Numbered from the stretch's first letter, positions 7,857 to 17,770 are shown. The stretch is DNA of 64,000 nucleotides from Mucilaginibacter agri (GCF_009928685.1 NZ_WWEO01000044.1:372001-436000); one strand, 5' to 3'. Program-made: numbers and translations. The notes: generated from the sequence alone by a model not told the origin.

Positions 7857-8825
7857 TCAACGATTACATAATGCAGCGGTGGTGTCGTTATGAAGCACGT
7901 CTCTTATAAAGAAGCTATTTATAAGTTCCGCTATTTCAACTGTATCATCTTCTGTTGCAGCCCAATGACCTCCGTTTAACAGATGAACTTCTGCTTTGGG
8001 AACATCTTTAAGATAAGCCAGCGCTCCTGGGACAGTAAAATAAGTATCGTTCTTGCCCCAGGTAATTAACACAGGTGGCTGGTATTTTTTCAGGTATGCG
8101 TGCCACTTTGAATAACTCTTTACATTGTTAGCATAGTCAAACCAAAGCTGCATAAATAGCTCCAGGCGCCCTGGTTTCAACATTATTTCGGCATCCATAT
8201 TACGACGGTCGGGGTTTACATTCGATTTGAGCTTCCTTTGTTCGGGCGAAATCAAGCTGGCTTTGCGGTAATAATCGATCCAGCCTCTTTCGTATTGCGT
8301 GTTTTTATCGCGCCAATATTTTTGTAGTTCACCATCAGGATTCTGTGCTTCAGGAAAACCTTCTATATAGGCATTACCATTTTGGATAATCAGTGCACTT
8401 ATTCGTTCTGGGTGCTTAATTGCCAGCCTGAAACCTACAGGGGCACCATAATCCTGCATATATAAACTGTATCGGTGAATATTCAGGTAGTTCAATAAAT
8501 CGTCGATAGTATTACTTATGTTATCAAAAGTAAATGCATATCCGGTTGTTGGAGGCGCATCAGAATAGCCATGCGCAGGATAATCTGGGGCAATTAAAAA
8601 GTATTCTTTTTTTAACAACTCCATTAAACCCTGGTACATTATCGACGAACTTGGAAAGCCATGAAGCAAAACAATTACCGGTTTATGAGGATCACCGGCT
8701 GTTCTGTAAAAGATATTTATACCGTTAACATTTTGCCAACGATAAGAGAAGCCGTCGCTTTGGGCGTGGGATACGGAGAAGAAAAACAGCAGAGACAAAA
8801 AAATGAGACTTGGTTTTTTGATCAT
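7857..8825 (-). CDS. Exported alpha/beta hydrolase with Asp nucleophile (epoxide hydrolase/haloalkane dehalogenase-like)
   Basis: 322 residues with a signal peptide (residues 1-21, ending SHAQ). The oxyanion-hole motif HGFPSSS is at 55-61. The nucleophile elbow reads MQDYGAPVG with Asp125 in place of the usual Ser, the hallmark of epoxide hydrolases, haloalkane dehalogenases and fluoroacetate dehalogenases. A late acid is in TWGKNDTYF and the catalytic His in GGHWAATED. Substrate is unknown. It probably heads a minus-strand unit with the Ada-like gene 31 bp downstream. The 16-mer at 8874-8889 lies 49 bp upstream of its ATG. Confidence 0.85.
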   Translation of the reverse strand: MIKKPSLIFLSLLFFFSVSHAQSDGFSYRWQNVNGINIFYRTAGDPHKPVIVLLHGFPSSSIMYQGLMELLKKEYFLIAPDYPAHGYSDAPPTTGYAFTFDNISNTIDDLLNYLNIHRYSLYMQDYGAPVGFRLAIKHPERISALIIQNGNAYIEGFPEAQNPDGELQKYWRDKNTQYERGWIDYYRKASLISPEQRKLKSNVNPDRRNMDAEIMLKPGRLELFMQLWFDYANNVKSYSKWHAYLKKYQPPVLITWGKNDTYFTVPGALAYLKDVPKAEVHLLNGGHWAATEDDTVEIAELINSFFIRDVLHNDTTAALCNR

Positions 8826-8873
8826 GATTTAATGTTTGAGAGACACAAAATTTCCATTAGAATTAGGATTTCG

Positions 8874-8889
8874 CAACCTGATTCTTGCT
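8874..8889 (-). promoter_or_regulatory. 16-bp shared element, copy 2 (candidate activator site)
   Basis: Identical to the element at 6929-6944 on the same strand. Here the terminal TTG is followed after 20 bp by AAATTTTG, again close to TAnnTTTG. The position relative to the gene start (49 bp) is similar to copy 1 (60 bp). Confidence 0.4.
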
Positions 8890-8907
8890 CAATTACTAAA
8901 TCATGCA

Positions 8908-8947
8908 TAAAAAAATCCCCCAGTCCTTACATTCAGGATTGGGGGAT
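8908..8947 (-). terminator. Terminator after katG
   Basis: A 13-bp stem (ATCCCCCAGTCCT at 8915-8927 with 8935-8947, one G-T pair) with a 7-nt loop, followed on the minus strand by a run of T. It lies 22 bp past the katG stop. Confidence 0.85.
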
Positions 8948-8968
8948 CACTATTAGATCATTTTAATA

Positions 8969-11236
8969 TCAGACCAAGTCGAACCTGTCCAGGTTCGTTA
9001 TTTTAGTCCATACAGATACGAAATCATTTACAAATTTATCTTGTGCGTCAGCGCTTCCGTAAACTTCGGCTATAGCTCTCAGTTCAGAATTAGAACCGAA
9101 TACCAGATCTGCGCGGGTGGCAGTCCATTTAACCTCTCCTGTGCCGCGGGCACTACCTTCATAAAGTTCGTTGCTTTCTCCTACGACTTTCCATTCGGTA
9201 CCCATATCCAGCAAATTAGCAAAAAAGTCGTTGCTTAACTGGCCCGGGCGCGACGTAAATACGCCATGGTTCGAACCGTCGAAATTGATATTCAGCACTT
9301 TTAAGCCGCCCATTAATACGGTTAACTCCGGTGCGGTAAGGGTAAGTAAGTGAGCCTTATCAATCAGTAATTGTTCCGTGGCTACAGAGCCTTTAGATTT
9401 ACGATAATTGCGGAAGCCGTCGGCAGCAGGTTCCAGGTAACCGAATGATTCTACATCCGTTTGCTCTTGCGAAGCGTCCATGCGGCCCGGTGTAAACGGT
9501 ATAGTAACGGCGTGGCCCGCATCGCCGGCAGCTTTTTCAACGCCAGCATTACCCGCCAATACAATAAGGTCAGCTAATGACACTTTTTTTCCGCCAGCGT
9601 TGAAATCATTTTGAATACTCTCCAATACACCCAATACTTTTTGCAGTTGCGTTGGGTTATTTACTTGCCAATATCTTTGTGGCGCCAGTCGAATGCGGGC
9701 ACCATTAGCACCACCGCGTTTATCAGATCCACGAAAAGTTGAAGCCGAAGCCCATGCGGTAGACACCAGTTCAGAAACACTTAAACCCGAGGCAAGTATT
9801 TTTGATTTCAGAGCGGCAACATCGCTCTCTCCTACCAATGCATGGTCAACTGTCGGGATAATATCTTGCCACAGCAGTTCTTCAGCCGGTACATCGGTCC
9901 CCAGATAACAGGCGCGCGGCCCCATATCGCGATGGGTTAATTTAAACCAAGCGCGCGCAAAGGCATCTGAAAATGCGTCAAAATCTTCCAGGAAGCGTCT
10001 TGATATTTTCTCATATTCCGGATCGAACCTTAATGCTAAATCTGTAGTAAGCATGGTTGGAAGATGCTTCTTTTCGCTATCGTAAGCATCCGGGATAATC
10101 GCTTCGGCATTTTTAGCCACCCATTGATGCGCACCCGCAGGGCTCTTGGTTAATTCCCATTCAAAGCCGAACAGGTTTTCAAAAAAGTTATTACTCCATT
10201 GGGTTGGCGTTTTGGTCCATATTACTTCTAAACCGCTGGTAATGGTATCAGCACCAACTCCGGTACCATAGCCATTTTTCCAGCCAAAGCCCTGTAATTC
10301 CATATCAACAGCTTCCGGTTCTTTTCCCACGTTATCAGCAGAGGCTGCACCATGAGTTTTGCCAAAGCTGTGGCCACCGGCTATCAGCGCAACTGTTTCT
10401 TCATCGTCCATTGCCATACGTCCAAAAGTATCACGGATATCTTTAGCAGCCATCACCGGGTCGGGATTACCGTCCGGGCCTTCTGGATTTACATATATTA
10501 AACCCATTTGCACAGCAGCAAGCGGTTTATGCAGGTTGCGACTATGTATATCGCCATCAGCATCGTCATCAGCCACCAACACACCATGACCTTCAACTAC
10601 ACCTGGCGAACCGTGCGCATAACGTATATCGCCGCCGAGCCAGGTAGTTTCAGAACCCCAATAAACAGATTCGTCGGCCTCCCATACATCTTCACGGCCT
10701 CCCGCAAAGCCAAATGTTTTAAAACCCATCGACTCGAGCGCTATATTACCGGTGAGGATCATCAAATCGGCCCATGATATCTTGTGACCATATTTTTGCT
10801 TAATTGGCCAAAGCAACCTACGAGCCTTATCTAAACTCACATTATCCGGCCAGCTATTTAAAGGGGCAAATCGTTGTAAACCAGCGCCGCCACCACCACG
10901 GCCATCAGTAACACGGTAAGTGCCTGCGCTGTGCCATGCCATACGTATAAACAAACCACCATAGTGGCCAAAATCTGCCGGCCACCAATCCTGCGAATCG
11001 GTCATTAACGCATGCAGATCGCTCTTAACCGCTTCCAGATCGAGCGTTTTAAATGCTTCGGCGTAATTAAAATCTTTATCCATTGGGTTTGATAAAGAAG
11101 AGTTCTGGCGCAGAATATTGAGTTTAAGTTGATTTGGCCACCAATCCGTATTTCGGGTGCCACCTCCACTAACATTTTGTTTCATGCTACCGTTGAGAAA
11201 CGGGCATTTGTCGATGTCATTTGAGTCCTTTTCCAT
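8969..11236 (-). CDS. katG: Catalase-peroxidase
   Basis: 755 residues, normal for bacterial KatG. The distal haem triad is Arg98-Trp101-His102 within RMAWHSAGTYR. The Tyr of GLIYVNPEGP and the Met of GRMAMDDEE complete the Met-Tyr-Trp adduct needed for catalase activity. The proximal haem ligand is in GGHSFGKTHGA. The second, haem-less peroxidase-like half follows (from about residue 430). There is no signal peptide, so it is cytoplasmic and removes hydrogen peroxide. It is transcribed alone, with a strong terminator downstream. The 300-bp upstream region contains no OxyR site that I could defend. Confidence 0.97.
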   Translation of the reverse strand: MEKDSNDIDKCPFLNGSMKQNVSGGGTRNTDWWPNQLKLNILRQNSSLSNPMDKDFNYAEAFKTLDLEAVKSDLHALMTDSQDWWPADFGHYGGLFIRMAWHSAGTYRVTDGRGGGGAGLQRFAPLNSWPDNVSLDKARRLLWPIKQKYGHKISWADLMILTGNIALESMGFKTFGFAGGREDVWEADESVYWGSETTWLGGDIRYAHGSPGVVEGHGVLVADDDADGDIHSRNLHKPLAAVQMGLIYVNPEGPDGNPDPVMAAKDIRDTFGRMAMDDEETVALIAGGHSFGKTHGAASADNVGKEPEAVDMELQGFGWKNGYGTGVGADTITSGLEVIWTKTPTQWSNNFFENLFGFEWELTKSPAGAHQWVAKNAEAIIPDAYDSEKKHLPTMLTTDLALRFDPEYEKISRRFLEDFDAFSDAFARAWFKLTHRDMGPRACYLGTDVPAEELLWQDIIPTVDHALVGESDVAALKSKILASGLSVSELVSTAWASASTFRGSDKRGGANGARIRLAPQRYWQVNNPTQLQKVLGVLESIQNDFNAGGKKVSLADLIVLAGNAGVEKAAGDAGHAVTIPFTPGRMDASQEQTDVESFGYLEPAADGFRNYRKSKGSVATEQLLIDKAHLLTLTAPELTVLMGGLKVLNINFDGSNHGVFTSRPGQLSNDFFANLLDMGTEWKVVGESNELYEGSARGTGEVKWTATRADLVFGSNSELRAIAEVYGSADAQDKFVNDFVSVWTKITNLDRFDLV

Positions 11237-11534
11237 TTTTATAGGTTTGATTTGATTAAACGTATATCAGTACTTTCTGATTTGTGTTTTATAAAATTAA
11301 GAGATTGGATAAAGCAATCACAATCATTTAATTCTATAGCCAATAGTCAAAACTTATGGCCACCCAGCTTTTGAATTAAAGATGCAGTTTGAATATTAAT
11401 TAGGTAAGGAGTTAATGTGAAGATAAGGATAGCAAATAAAAATTCAATAAAAAGCAGGTAGCTTTTAATACTTTATAATTGTCGTTCGACACCTTTCTTA
11501 CAAGAAATAAATTGCGTTAAATTTGTTTTTTTTG

Positions 11535-13217
11535 ATGATGAAAAAAACATTGTTTAAACTACAATTGCTTTTTTTTATATCATGTGCGCTACTTGTATCG
11601 TGCAAAGGAAAAACTTCGGCTCCTTCTAAAGAAGCCATTGCCCAAATTGGGCTTAAAAGAGGTAAACTTGTTTTATGTGGTGTACCCGAAAAACATTTTG
11701 GCTCTGTTGATTTTGAGATATCTGGTGAAGGAAAGATAAAGGAAGATTTTAATCTCGCGGTGGCTCTGCTGCATTCATTTGAATATGATGAAGCCGAAAA
11801 AGCCTTCGCTAAAATTATTGACGAAAACCCGGACTGCGCTATGGCCTATTGGGGTGTAGCTATGTGCAATTATCACCCGCTCTGGACTCCTCCTACTGGA
11901 TTTGAACTTGAGAAAGGTGCCAGAGCCGCGGCGATAGCACGATCTATTACACAAAAATCAATACGAGAGACGGAGTATATTGATGCCATTTCCAGCTTTT
12001 ATACAGATTGGGACAAAGTAGATCATCATACGCGAAGTGTTAATTTTGAACATGGTATGGAAAAAGTACACAGGGATAATCCAGGTGATAAAGAAGCCGC
12101 GATATTTTATGCGTTAGCCCTTGATGCGGCCGCCGATCCTACCGATAAAACTTTTAGGAATCAGAAAAAAGCTGCCTCTATTCTATTTGCGCTATATCCT
12201 GGTGAACCTAATCACCCCGGTGTAGCACACTATATTATTCACACCTATGACTATCCCGGGCTGGCAACCTTGGCTTTACCTATGGCCAGAAGATATGCCT
12301 CCATCGCTCCTTCTTCTGCACACGCACTTCATATGCCCTCACACATTTTTACCCGACTAGGCCTTTGGGACGAATCCATTAATTCAAATCTTGCCTCCAT
12401 ATCATCAGCTCAATGCTATGCGCCCGCTGCCGGTATTAAAGGCCATTGGGATGAAGAACTGCACGGCATGGATTATTTGGTTTATGCTTATCTGCAAAAA
12501 GGAGAAAACAAACTCGCAAAAGCACAGTGGGACTATCTTAACAACATTACGGACGTATATCCTGTCAATTTTAAAGTTGCTTATGCATTTGCTGCTATTC
12601 CTTCGCGCTATGTACTCGAAAATAAGCTTTGGGCCGAAGCAGCTAAACTAGAATTGAAACCGAAAAAAATTCCATGGAGAAACTTTCCCTGGCAGGCAGC
12701 TATTGTCCATTTCACACGCTTAATGGGGAATGTGCATTTAAATAATCTAGATTCCGCAAAAGTTGAGTTAGCAAAACTGAACGTGCTTTGTGACACTCTC
12801 GTCAAACAAAAAGACACTTATAAAGCCAACCAGGTAAAAATACAAATTACAGCGTCGGAGGCCTGGATAGCCTTTTATAAAAGAAATAACGACGAAGCAT
12901 TAAGGTTGATGAATCTTGCTGCTAATATGGAAGACCAGACCGAAAAACACCCTGTTACACCTTGCGAAGTGATCCCGGCCCGAGAATTATTGGGCGACAT
13001 GTTGTTGCAAATGAACAAACCAGAACAGGCCCTGCAAGCATACGAAGCCGATTTAAAAACACACCCCAATCGACTTAATGGAACAAAAGGTGCCGCTTTG
13101 GCAGCAGAGCGTAGTGGCGAAATTAAAAAAACTGATTACTATCATCTCCAACTATTAAACCTTGCAAGTGGCGGCTCTGGCAGACCAGAGTTGGCGGCTA
13201 TAAGACAGCCTTATTAA
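11535..13217 (+). CDS. TPR-containing lipoprotein
   Basis: 560 residues from the ATG at 11535 (an adjacent ATG at 11538 is equally possible). The signal peptide ends in the lipobox CALLVSC. The body is alpha-helical with tetratricopeptide-like repeats: FNLAVALLHSFEYDEAEKAF, DCAMAYWGVAMCNYH, and late repeats around GDMLLQMNKPEQALQAYEAD. Conserved His-rich segments (GVAHYIIHTYDYP, LHMPSHIFTRLG) mark a widespread bacterial TPR family of unknown function. It is followed by a 104-bp gap and the secreted glycosidase-like gene on the same strand, possibly one transcript. Confidence 0.75.
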   Translation: MMKKTLFKLQLLFFISCALLVSCKGKTSAPSKEAIAQIGLKRGKLVLCGVPEKHFGSVDFEISGEGKIKEDFNLAVALLHSFEYDEAEKAFAKIIDENPDCAMAYWGVAMCNYHPLWTPPTGFELEKGARAAAIARSITQKSIRETEYIDAISSFYTDWDKVDHHTRSVNFEHGMEKVHRDNPGDKEAAIFYALALDAAADPTDKTFRNQKKAASILFALYPGEPNHPGVAHYIIHTYDYPGLATLALPMARRYASIAPSSAHALHMPSHIFTRLGLWDESINSNLASISSAQCYAPAAGIKGHWDEELHGMDYLVYAYLQKGENKLAKAQWDYLNNITDVYPVNFKVAYAFAAIPSRYVLENKLWAEAAKLELKPKKIPWRNFPWQAAIVHFTRLMGNVHLNNLDSAKVELAKLNVLCDTLVKQKDTYKANQVKIQITASEAWIAFYKRNNDEALRLMNLAANMEDQTEKHPVTPCEVIPARELLGDMLLQMNKPEQALQAYEADLKTHPNRLNGTKGAALAAERSGEIKKTDYYHLQLLNLASGGSGRPELAAIRQPY

Positions 13218-13321
13218 TCAAATAGTCAGAATTTATAAGGGCATAATCTATACATTTGGTTTTAAATACCACTCCGTTGGTCAGTACAACGTAGAAAAAC
13301 CTGCATCTGTTTAAACAACCT

Positions 13322-15187
13322 ATGAATAGATTTCTCTATAAAAAAGCTTCCATAGTTACCGTCATGCTAATCGGGGTAATTATGGCAATAACCTCCATGC
13401 CGATACCATGCTTGGCTCAAAAAGATCTGGTGTACAATCAAGAGTTAAATCGGCTAAAGGCTAGCGCTGCAAATCAATTCTCTGCTCAAATAGATGAGTT
13501 TAACGCTTATCCCAACCGGCCTGCTTCCGACGGTCCATTTAACGCTAACAATAACAAAGCGTTTCTGCTGACCAACGCCCCATTATTCTCGAGTTCTGAT
13601 AGCATGATTACCAAAGTATACAACTACCGTTGGTGGATGATCAGCAAACACCTTAAAGAATACTTTGACCCTACCGATAATCGCAACTATTGGGTAGTAA
13701 CCGAATTTTTTGGCGTAAAACCCTGGGCGTCGCTAAGCGGAGCCATTACCTGCCCGGCGGGGCAGCAGTTTTATGATGTGCGTTGGTTACGTGATGATAA
13801 GTACTTAAAATCATATGCCGAATATTTTATGAGCGGCTCCGCATCTAGATTGAACCAAAGGGAGAATGGAAACTTCCTGACCTATCTGAGTCGGCCAGAA
13901 AGTCACCATTTCTCTAGTTGGATGGTAAACGGCATTGAAGCTTTTTTAAAAATTCACCCCAACAATAACTGGCTGCACACCATGCTGCCATATATGGAAA
14001 AGCATCAGCAGGTATGGGATAGCTTGTTTACGGTAAAAAATCCGGGCTCAAAAACGGATGGGATGTATAAGATACTGGATTTGTATGATGGTATGGAATT
14101 CAGTCTTTCTGCCGTATTAGGGCTCATTCACAGCGATGGTGCTTACAGTCTTTATACCAAAGATGACTGGAGGAATTACTATTTAGGCTGGGAAACTACA
14201 GGCAATGCCGAAAAATCTGAGCAAGCTAAAATGTATCCAAAAGCTTTCCGTAAGGGCTATCCTGATTTCTATTTGGTGAGGCCTTCAATCAATAGTTATG
14301 CTTATGGTAATCTACAGTCGCTAGCCAACTTGTATCAATTAGACGAAACGGACGATAAGTCACATCACAAGCCGGGCAAAGCCGCCTATTATTCAGCCAG
14401 GGCATCGAACCTTCAGAATAAAGTTTTAAAATTACTTTGGAACAAGGACGACCAATTCTTCAACACCTACAGCGCCGGCGACAATGAGTTTGGGGCCCGC
14501 GATTACGAAGCAAGAGTACGAGAATCTGTTGGTTTTACGCCATGGTATTTCAATATGATTCCGGCTGGGGAATATAAAAATTATAGCAAAGGCTGGGAGA
14601 TGTTCTCATCTCGGAAAGGCTTTTTCAATACTGCCGGCATGACTACAGCCGAACAGCAGCATCCTTACTACAACGAGCAAGCTTACGCCTGGAACGGACG
14701 CGGCTGGCCTTTTGAAAATTCGGTAGTTTATAAAGGATACGCCAATTACCTGCGTAATTATAAAAAAGGTGGCACTTCCAATGAAAAGGAACTATTATAC
14801 GGCTATATTGAAAAGCTGGCCCGTATGCACGGCAATAAAGAATTGAACATTGGCGAATGGTATATTCCAAGTAATGGAAAAACATTTGGTGGCGAATCGG
14901 ATTATTTCCATTCTACCTTCCCCGATATTATTATCGAAGACCTTTTAGGATTTAAAGCGACCCATGAAAACAAGTTTTCTGTTATGCCACTGCTACCCGA
15001 CGACAAATGGGATTATTTTTATTTAGGCAATATCCGTTACCACAATCACGATATTGACATTATCTGGAAAAAAGACTGGAACACGCAACAGCCTGGCAAC
15101 CAAAGTAAATTATGTGTTTGGGTGGACCAAAAACTCGTAGCATCGGGTCCATCGCTAAGTGAAGAGCTTATAGTGAATTTACCCTAA
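13322..15187 (+). CDS. Secreted six-hairpin glycosidase-like protein (MGH1-like)
   Basis: 621 residues with a signal peptide (residues 1-33, ending PCLAQ). The central and C-terminal parts have the aromatic- and Glu-rich helices of (alpha/alpha)6 glycoside hydrolases: RWWMISKHLKEY near the N-terminus, QAYAWNGRGWPFENSVVYKG around residues 450-470, and GEWYIPSNGKTFGGESDYFHST before the end. This pattern resembles the MGH1/GH63-type catalytic barrel. I cannot name the substrate or be sure of the catalytic pair. It lies upstream of fbp, but a structured 170-bp gap separates them. Confidence 0.55.
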   Translation: MNRFLYKKASIVTVMLIGVIMAITSMPIPCLAQKDLVYNQELNRLKASAANQFSAQIDEFNAYPNRPASDGPFNANNNKAFLLTNAPLFSSSDSMITKVYNYRWWMISKHLKEYFDPTDNRNYWVVTEFFGVKPWASLSGAITCPAGQQFYDVRWLRDDKYLKSYAEYFMSGSASRLNQRENGNFLTYLSRPESHHFSSWMVNGIEAFLKIHPNNNWLHTMLPYMEKHQQVWDSLFTVKNPGSKTDGMYKILDLYDGMEFSLSAVLGLIHSDGAYSLYTKDDWRNYYLGWETTGNAEKSEQAKMYPKAFRKGYPDFYLVRPSINSYAYGNLQSLANLYQLDETDDKSHHKPGKAAYYSARASNLQNKVLKLLWNKDDQFFNTYSAGDNEFGARDYEARVRESVGFTPWYFNMIPAGEYKNYSKGWEMFSSRKGFFNTAGMTTAEQQHPYYNEQAYAWNGRGWPFENSVVYKGYANYLRNYKKGGTSNEKELLYGYIEKLARMHGNKELNIGEWYIPSNGKTFGGESDYFHSTFPDIIIEDLLGFKATHENKFSVMPLLPDDKWDYFYLGNIRYHNHDIDIIWKKDWNTQQPGNQSKLCVWVDQKLVASGPSLSEELIVNLP

Positions 15188-15292
15188 TGGCCGGGGCTTG
15201 CTTTTGTTATTTACTATATTGTAAGAGCTGTTGCGATTATGCCCATTTATGAAACTTCTCAATCGATTGCGTAAATAATTATCTGATTTCGA

Positions 15293-15348
15293 GACTGTAA
15301 AAGATTTCTTCGTATTAAATTGGGACAACACTCCAATTTATTACAGTC
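15293..15348 (+). promoter_or_regulatory. Two-helix RNA structure in the fbp leader
   Basis: GACTGTAA (15293-15300) pairs perfectly with TTACAGTC (15341-15348). TAAATTGG (15316-15323) pairs perfectly with CCAATTTA (15333-15340) around a 9-nt loop. The two helices abut on the 3' side, with a 15-nt bulge on the 5' side. The structure ends 11 nt before the fbp ATG and lacks a following T run, so it is not an ordinary terminator. Confidence 0.5.
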
Positions 15349-15359
15349 AATAATCAAAT

Positions 15360-16412
15360 ATGACAGCCTTTAAAACTCTTGGACAATTTATAATAGAACG
15401 GCAAAAGGATTTCCCTTATGCTAAGGGGGAACTTTCGCGACTGTTGCAAGACCTGAGCATAGCCGCCAAAATTGTTAACCGGGAAATAAATAAAGCGGGC
15501 TTGGTTGATATTCTTGGAGATGCCGGCTCTTCAAACATTCAGGGCGAATCTCAGAAGAAACTAGATATTTACGCGAATGAGCAATTCATTGCTGCTCTAA
15601 AAAGCGGTGGCGAATGTTGCATTGTTGTTTCGGAAGAGAACGACGAGTATGTAGTAATTGATTCGGACGTTTCTACAGATGCAAGTTATATTGTGGCGAT
15701 AGACCCATTAGACGGTTCGTCTAACATCGATGTAAACGTTGGCGTGGGAACTATTTTCTCCATCTATCGAAGGAAATCGGCAATTGGCGCAAATTCTACA
15801 GACGAGGATGTATTACAAATAGGAACAGAGCAGGTTGCGGCAGGTTACATCATATATGGCTCGTCGACCATGTTGGTTTACACTACAGGTAAAGGTGTTA
15901 ATGGATTTACACTCGACCCATCAATAGGGGAGTTTTGCCTTTCACACCCCAATATGACTGTTCCTGAGTCAGGCACTATATATTCGATAAATGAAGGTAA
16001 TTATATCCATTTCCCCGACGGCGTGAAGAAATATATAAAATATTGCCAGGTAGAAGATGCTGATACCAACAGGCCTTATACTTCAAGGTATACCGGTTCG
16101 ATGGTTGCCGACATCCATCGGACATTAATAAAGGGCGGTATTTTTATTTATCCTCCAACAACAGGCGCAAAAAAGGGTAAACTGAGGCTCATTTACGAAT
16201 GTAACCCAATGTCTTTTATTATTGAACAAGCTGGAGGAAAAGCTTCGGACGGATACAAACGGATTATGGAGATTGAGGTTAAACAACTCCATCAACGTTC
16301 GTCGATATTTATCGGATCAAAAGACATGGTTAATTTGGCCGAGCAGTTTATGTTATCTTTTTCGCCCAAAAAGTTCGTTACATCTTTTGAAGGAGAAAAC
16401 AAGATTCAATAG
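15360..16412 (+). CDS. fbp: Fructose-1,6-bisphosphatase class I
   Basis: 350 residues, close to the family norm of about 335. The metal site is DPLDGSSNIDVN at residues 115-126 (Asp115, Asp118), with Glu92/Glu93 in VVSEENDEY. Substrate contacts lie in RYTGSMVADIHR, KKGKLRLIYECNP and the following MSFIIEQAGG. It dephosphorylates fructose 1,6-bisphosphate to fructose 6-phosphate in gluconeogenesis, opposing the pfkA encoded at 31634. Its leader holds a conspicuous two-helix hairpin (15293-15348). It converges with batD, 5 bp away. Confidence 0.96.
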   Translation: MTAFKTLGQFIIERQKDFPYAKGELSRLLQDLSIAAKIVNREINKAGLVDILGDAGSSNIQGESQKKLDIYANEQFIAALKSGGECCIVVSEENDEYVVIDSDVSTDASYIVAIDPLDGSSNIDVNVGVGTIFSIYRRKSAIGANSTDEDVLQIGTEQVAAGYIIYGSSTMLVYTTGKGVNGFTLDPSIGEFCLSHPNMTVPESGTIYSINEGNYIHFPDGVKKYIKYCQVEDADTNRPYTSRYTGSMVADIHRTLIKGGIFIYPPTTGAKKGKLRLIYECNPMSFIIEQAGGKASDGYKRIMEIEVKQLHQRSSIFIGSKDMVNLAEQFMLSFSPKKFVTSFEGENKIQ

Positions 16413-16417
16413 ATGTG

Positions 16418-17770
16418 TTAATCTAACCCCGTTTGATTGATAGAAATCTTATCATTTGTGTTTGCACCGGCGTTACACTTAAGTTCGGCCCGATATTGCT
16501 TAACGTGTTTCTTAAAAGTAGATTCAACATTCACTGAAGAACTATCACCCGAGTATTCTTGCTTATAGTAGGATGCAAGCTTTTCATTTATTAACTCATC
16601 GCCCTTGCTTTTGGCGTCGTTTTGTATTGATGCCGATTTATTGGTAACAGGAAATCGATCCCACCAGAAATACATATTTTTTAACAATACAGGAAAGCTA
16701 GTTGATGATCTGTTGAATTTGCCAAACCAGTAATTTTCGCCCGACAAATAGATTTGACGCTTTTTCATCAGCCACTTCACCAGCTTTATTATCATTTTGA
16801 TAATAAAATAAAGAACGCAGATTCCTGCCAAGGTGTACAACGCGAAATAGTACCACGGTATGCCATATACAAGCCACGGGCCATGCTTAACAGCTATTGT
16901 AGGTTGTACAGGTTGCTTGGTAGCCAAACTATCTTTTAATGTTTTTAAAATCCCCAAATTAGGGTTAGGCCCTACATGAATGCGCACTGCCGGTGTATTT
17001 CGCTTATAGATCTTGCCATTAACAGGATTAAACCATTCGATACTAGAGGCAGGCAATACAAAGTTACCTTCCTTCTCCAGGAGATAGGTAGCGGTTTGTG
17101 TACGGGTTCCATTGGCATCATAGTCGTCGCGGGTATCTGCCAGAGAAACTGAACCGGGATAAACACCAGCCCAATCTAAACTATCGGCCTTTAGTTCGGG
17201 AATAAATTGCGGCAAGGTTCCGCGGGCATTAATAGTAATGGTGCTGTTAATTACATCGCCAACTTTTAATTTATTCAGCGGTTTATTCCATTTTTTGCTA
17301 ATGGCAACATCTTTGGCCACAAACCAATTATCACCCGAAAAATTTTGAGGAACAGGTTTTACGATATAGGGCACCGGACTCGTTTTAACAGTAACCTTTT
17401 TCGCAACCGACTCATTGAGGGGCGGCGTTGTAGCCACAATACTTATTGCCGGCAGCATAAACCGACCGGGTTTGTATGGAAATACGATGTAGTAAAATTG
17501 TAACCCCGCATACTGCTTTCCATTAATCGTAAACATGCCGGGCATAGTCCTGTCAAAAGGGATTATAAACGCATTCGGAATTTGCAGATTCTCAAAGTCT
17601 AAAGGAGCCGTATACCAGGTAGCCGTTAATACGGTTATAGTTACTTTAAATGGTTGCTGTGCATATACCGAATTACGATCTAACTGTATTTGCGCAAAGC
17701 AGCTAACCTGGGCTTTCGCAGTCAGCAAAGTTCCCATCAGAAAGATCAAAAAAAGCATCTTCTTTACCAT
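16418..17770 (-). CDS. batD: BatD-like protein
   Basis: 450 residues with a signal peptide (1-20, ending LTAKAQ). Beta-rich periplasmic domains carry the family openings SVYAQQPFKVTITV and LKVGDVINSTITINARG. One transmembrane helix at about 318-340 (YYFALYTLAGICVLYFIIKMI) is followed by a cytoplasmic tail. BatD (oxygen tolerance) proteins accompany the VWA proteins BatA/B in Bacteroidota and spirochaetes. Its start codon overlaps the end of batBC by 7 bp, a sign of translational coupling. Last gene of the moxR-bat operon. Confidence 0.85.
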   Translation of the reverse strand: MVKKMLFLIFLMGTLLTAKAQVSCFAQIQLDRNSVYAQQPFKVTITVLTATWYTAPLDFENLQIPNAFIIPFDRTMPGMFTINGKQYAGLQFYYIVFPYKPGRFMLPAISIVATTPPLNESVAKKVTVKTSPVPYIVKPVPQNFSGDNWFVAKDVAISKKWNKPLNKLKVGDVINSTITINARGTLPQFIPELKADSLDWAGVYPGSVSLADTRDDYDANGTRTQTATYLLEKEGNFVLPASSIEWFNPVNGKIYKRNTPAVRIHVGPNPNLGILKTLKDSLATKQPVQPTIAVKHGPWLVYGIPWYYFALYTLAGICVLYFIIKMIIKLVKWLMKKRQIYLSGENYWFGKFNRSSTSFPVLLKNMYFWWDRFPVTNKSASIQNDAKSKGDELINEKLASYYKQEYSGDSSSVNVESTFKKHVKQYRAELKCNAGANTNDKISINQTGLD

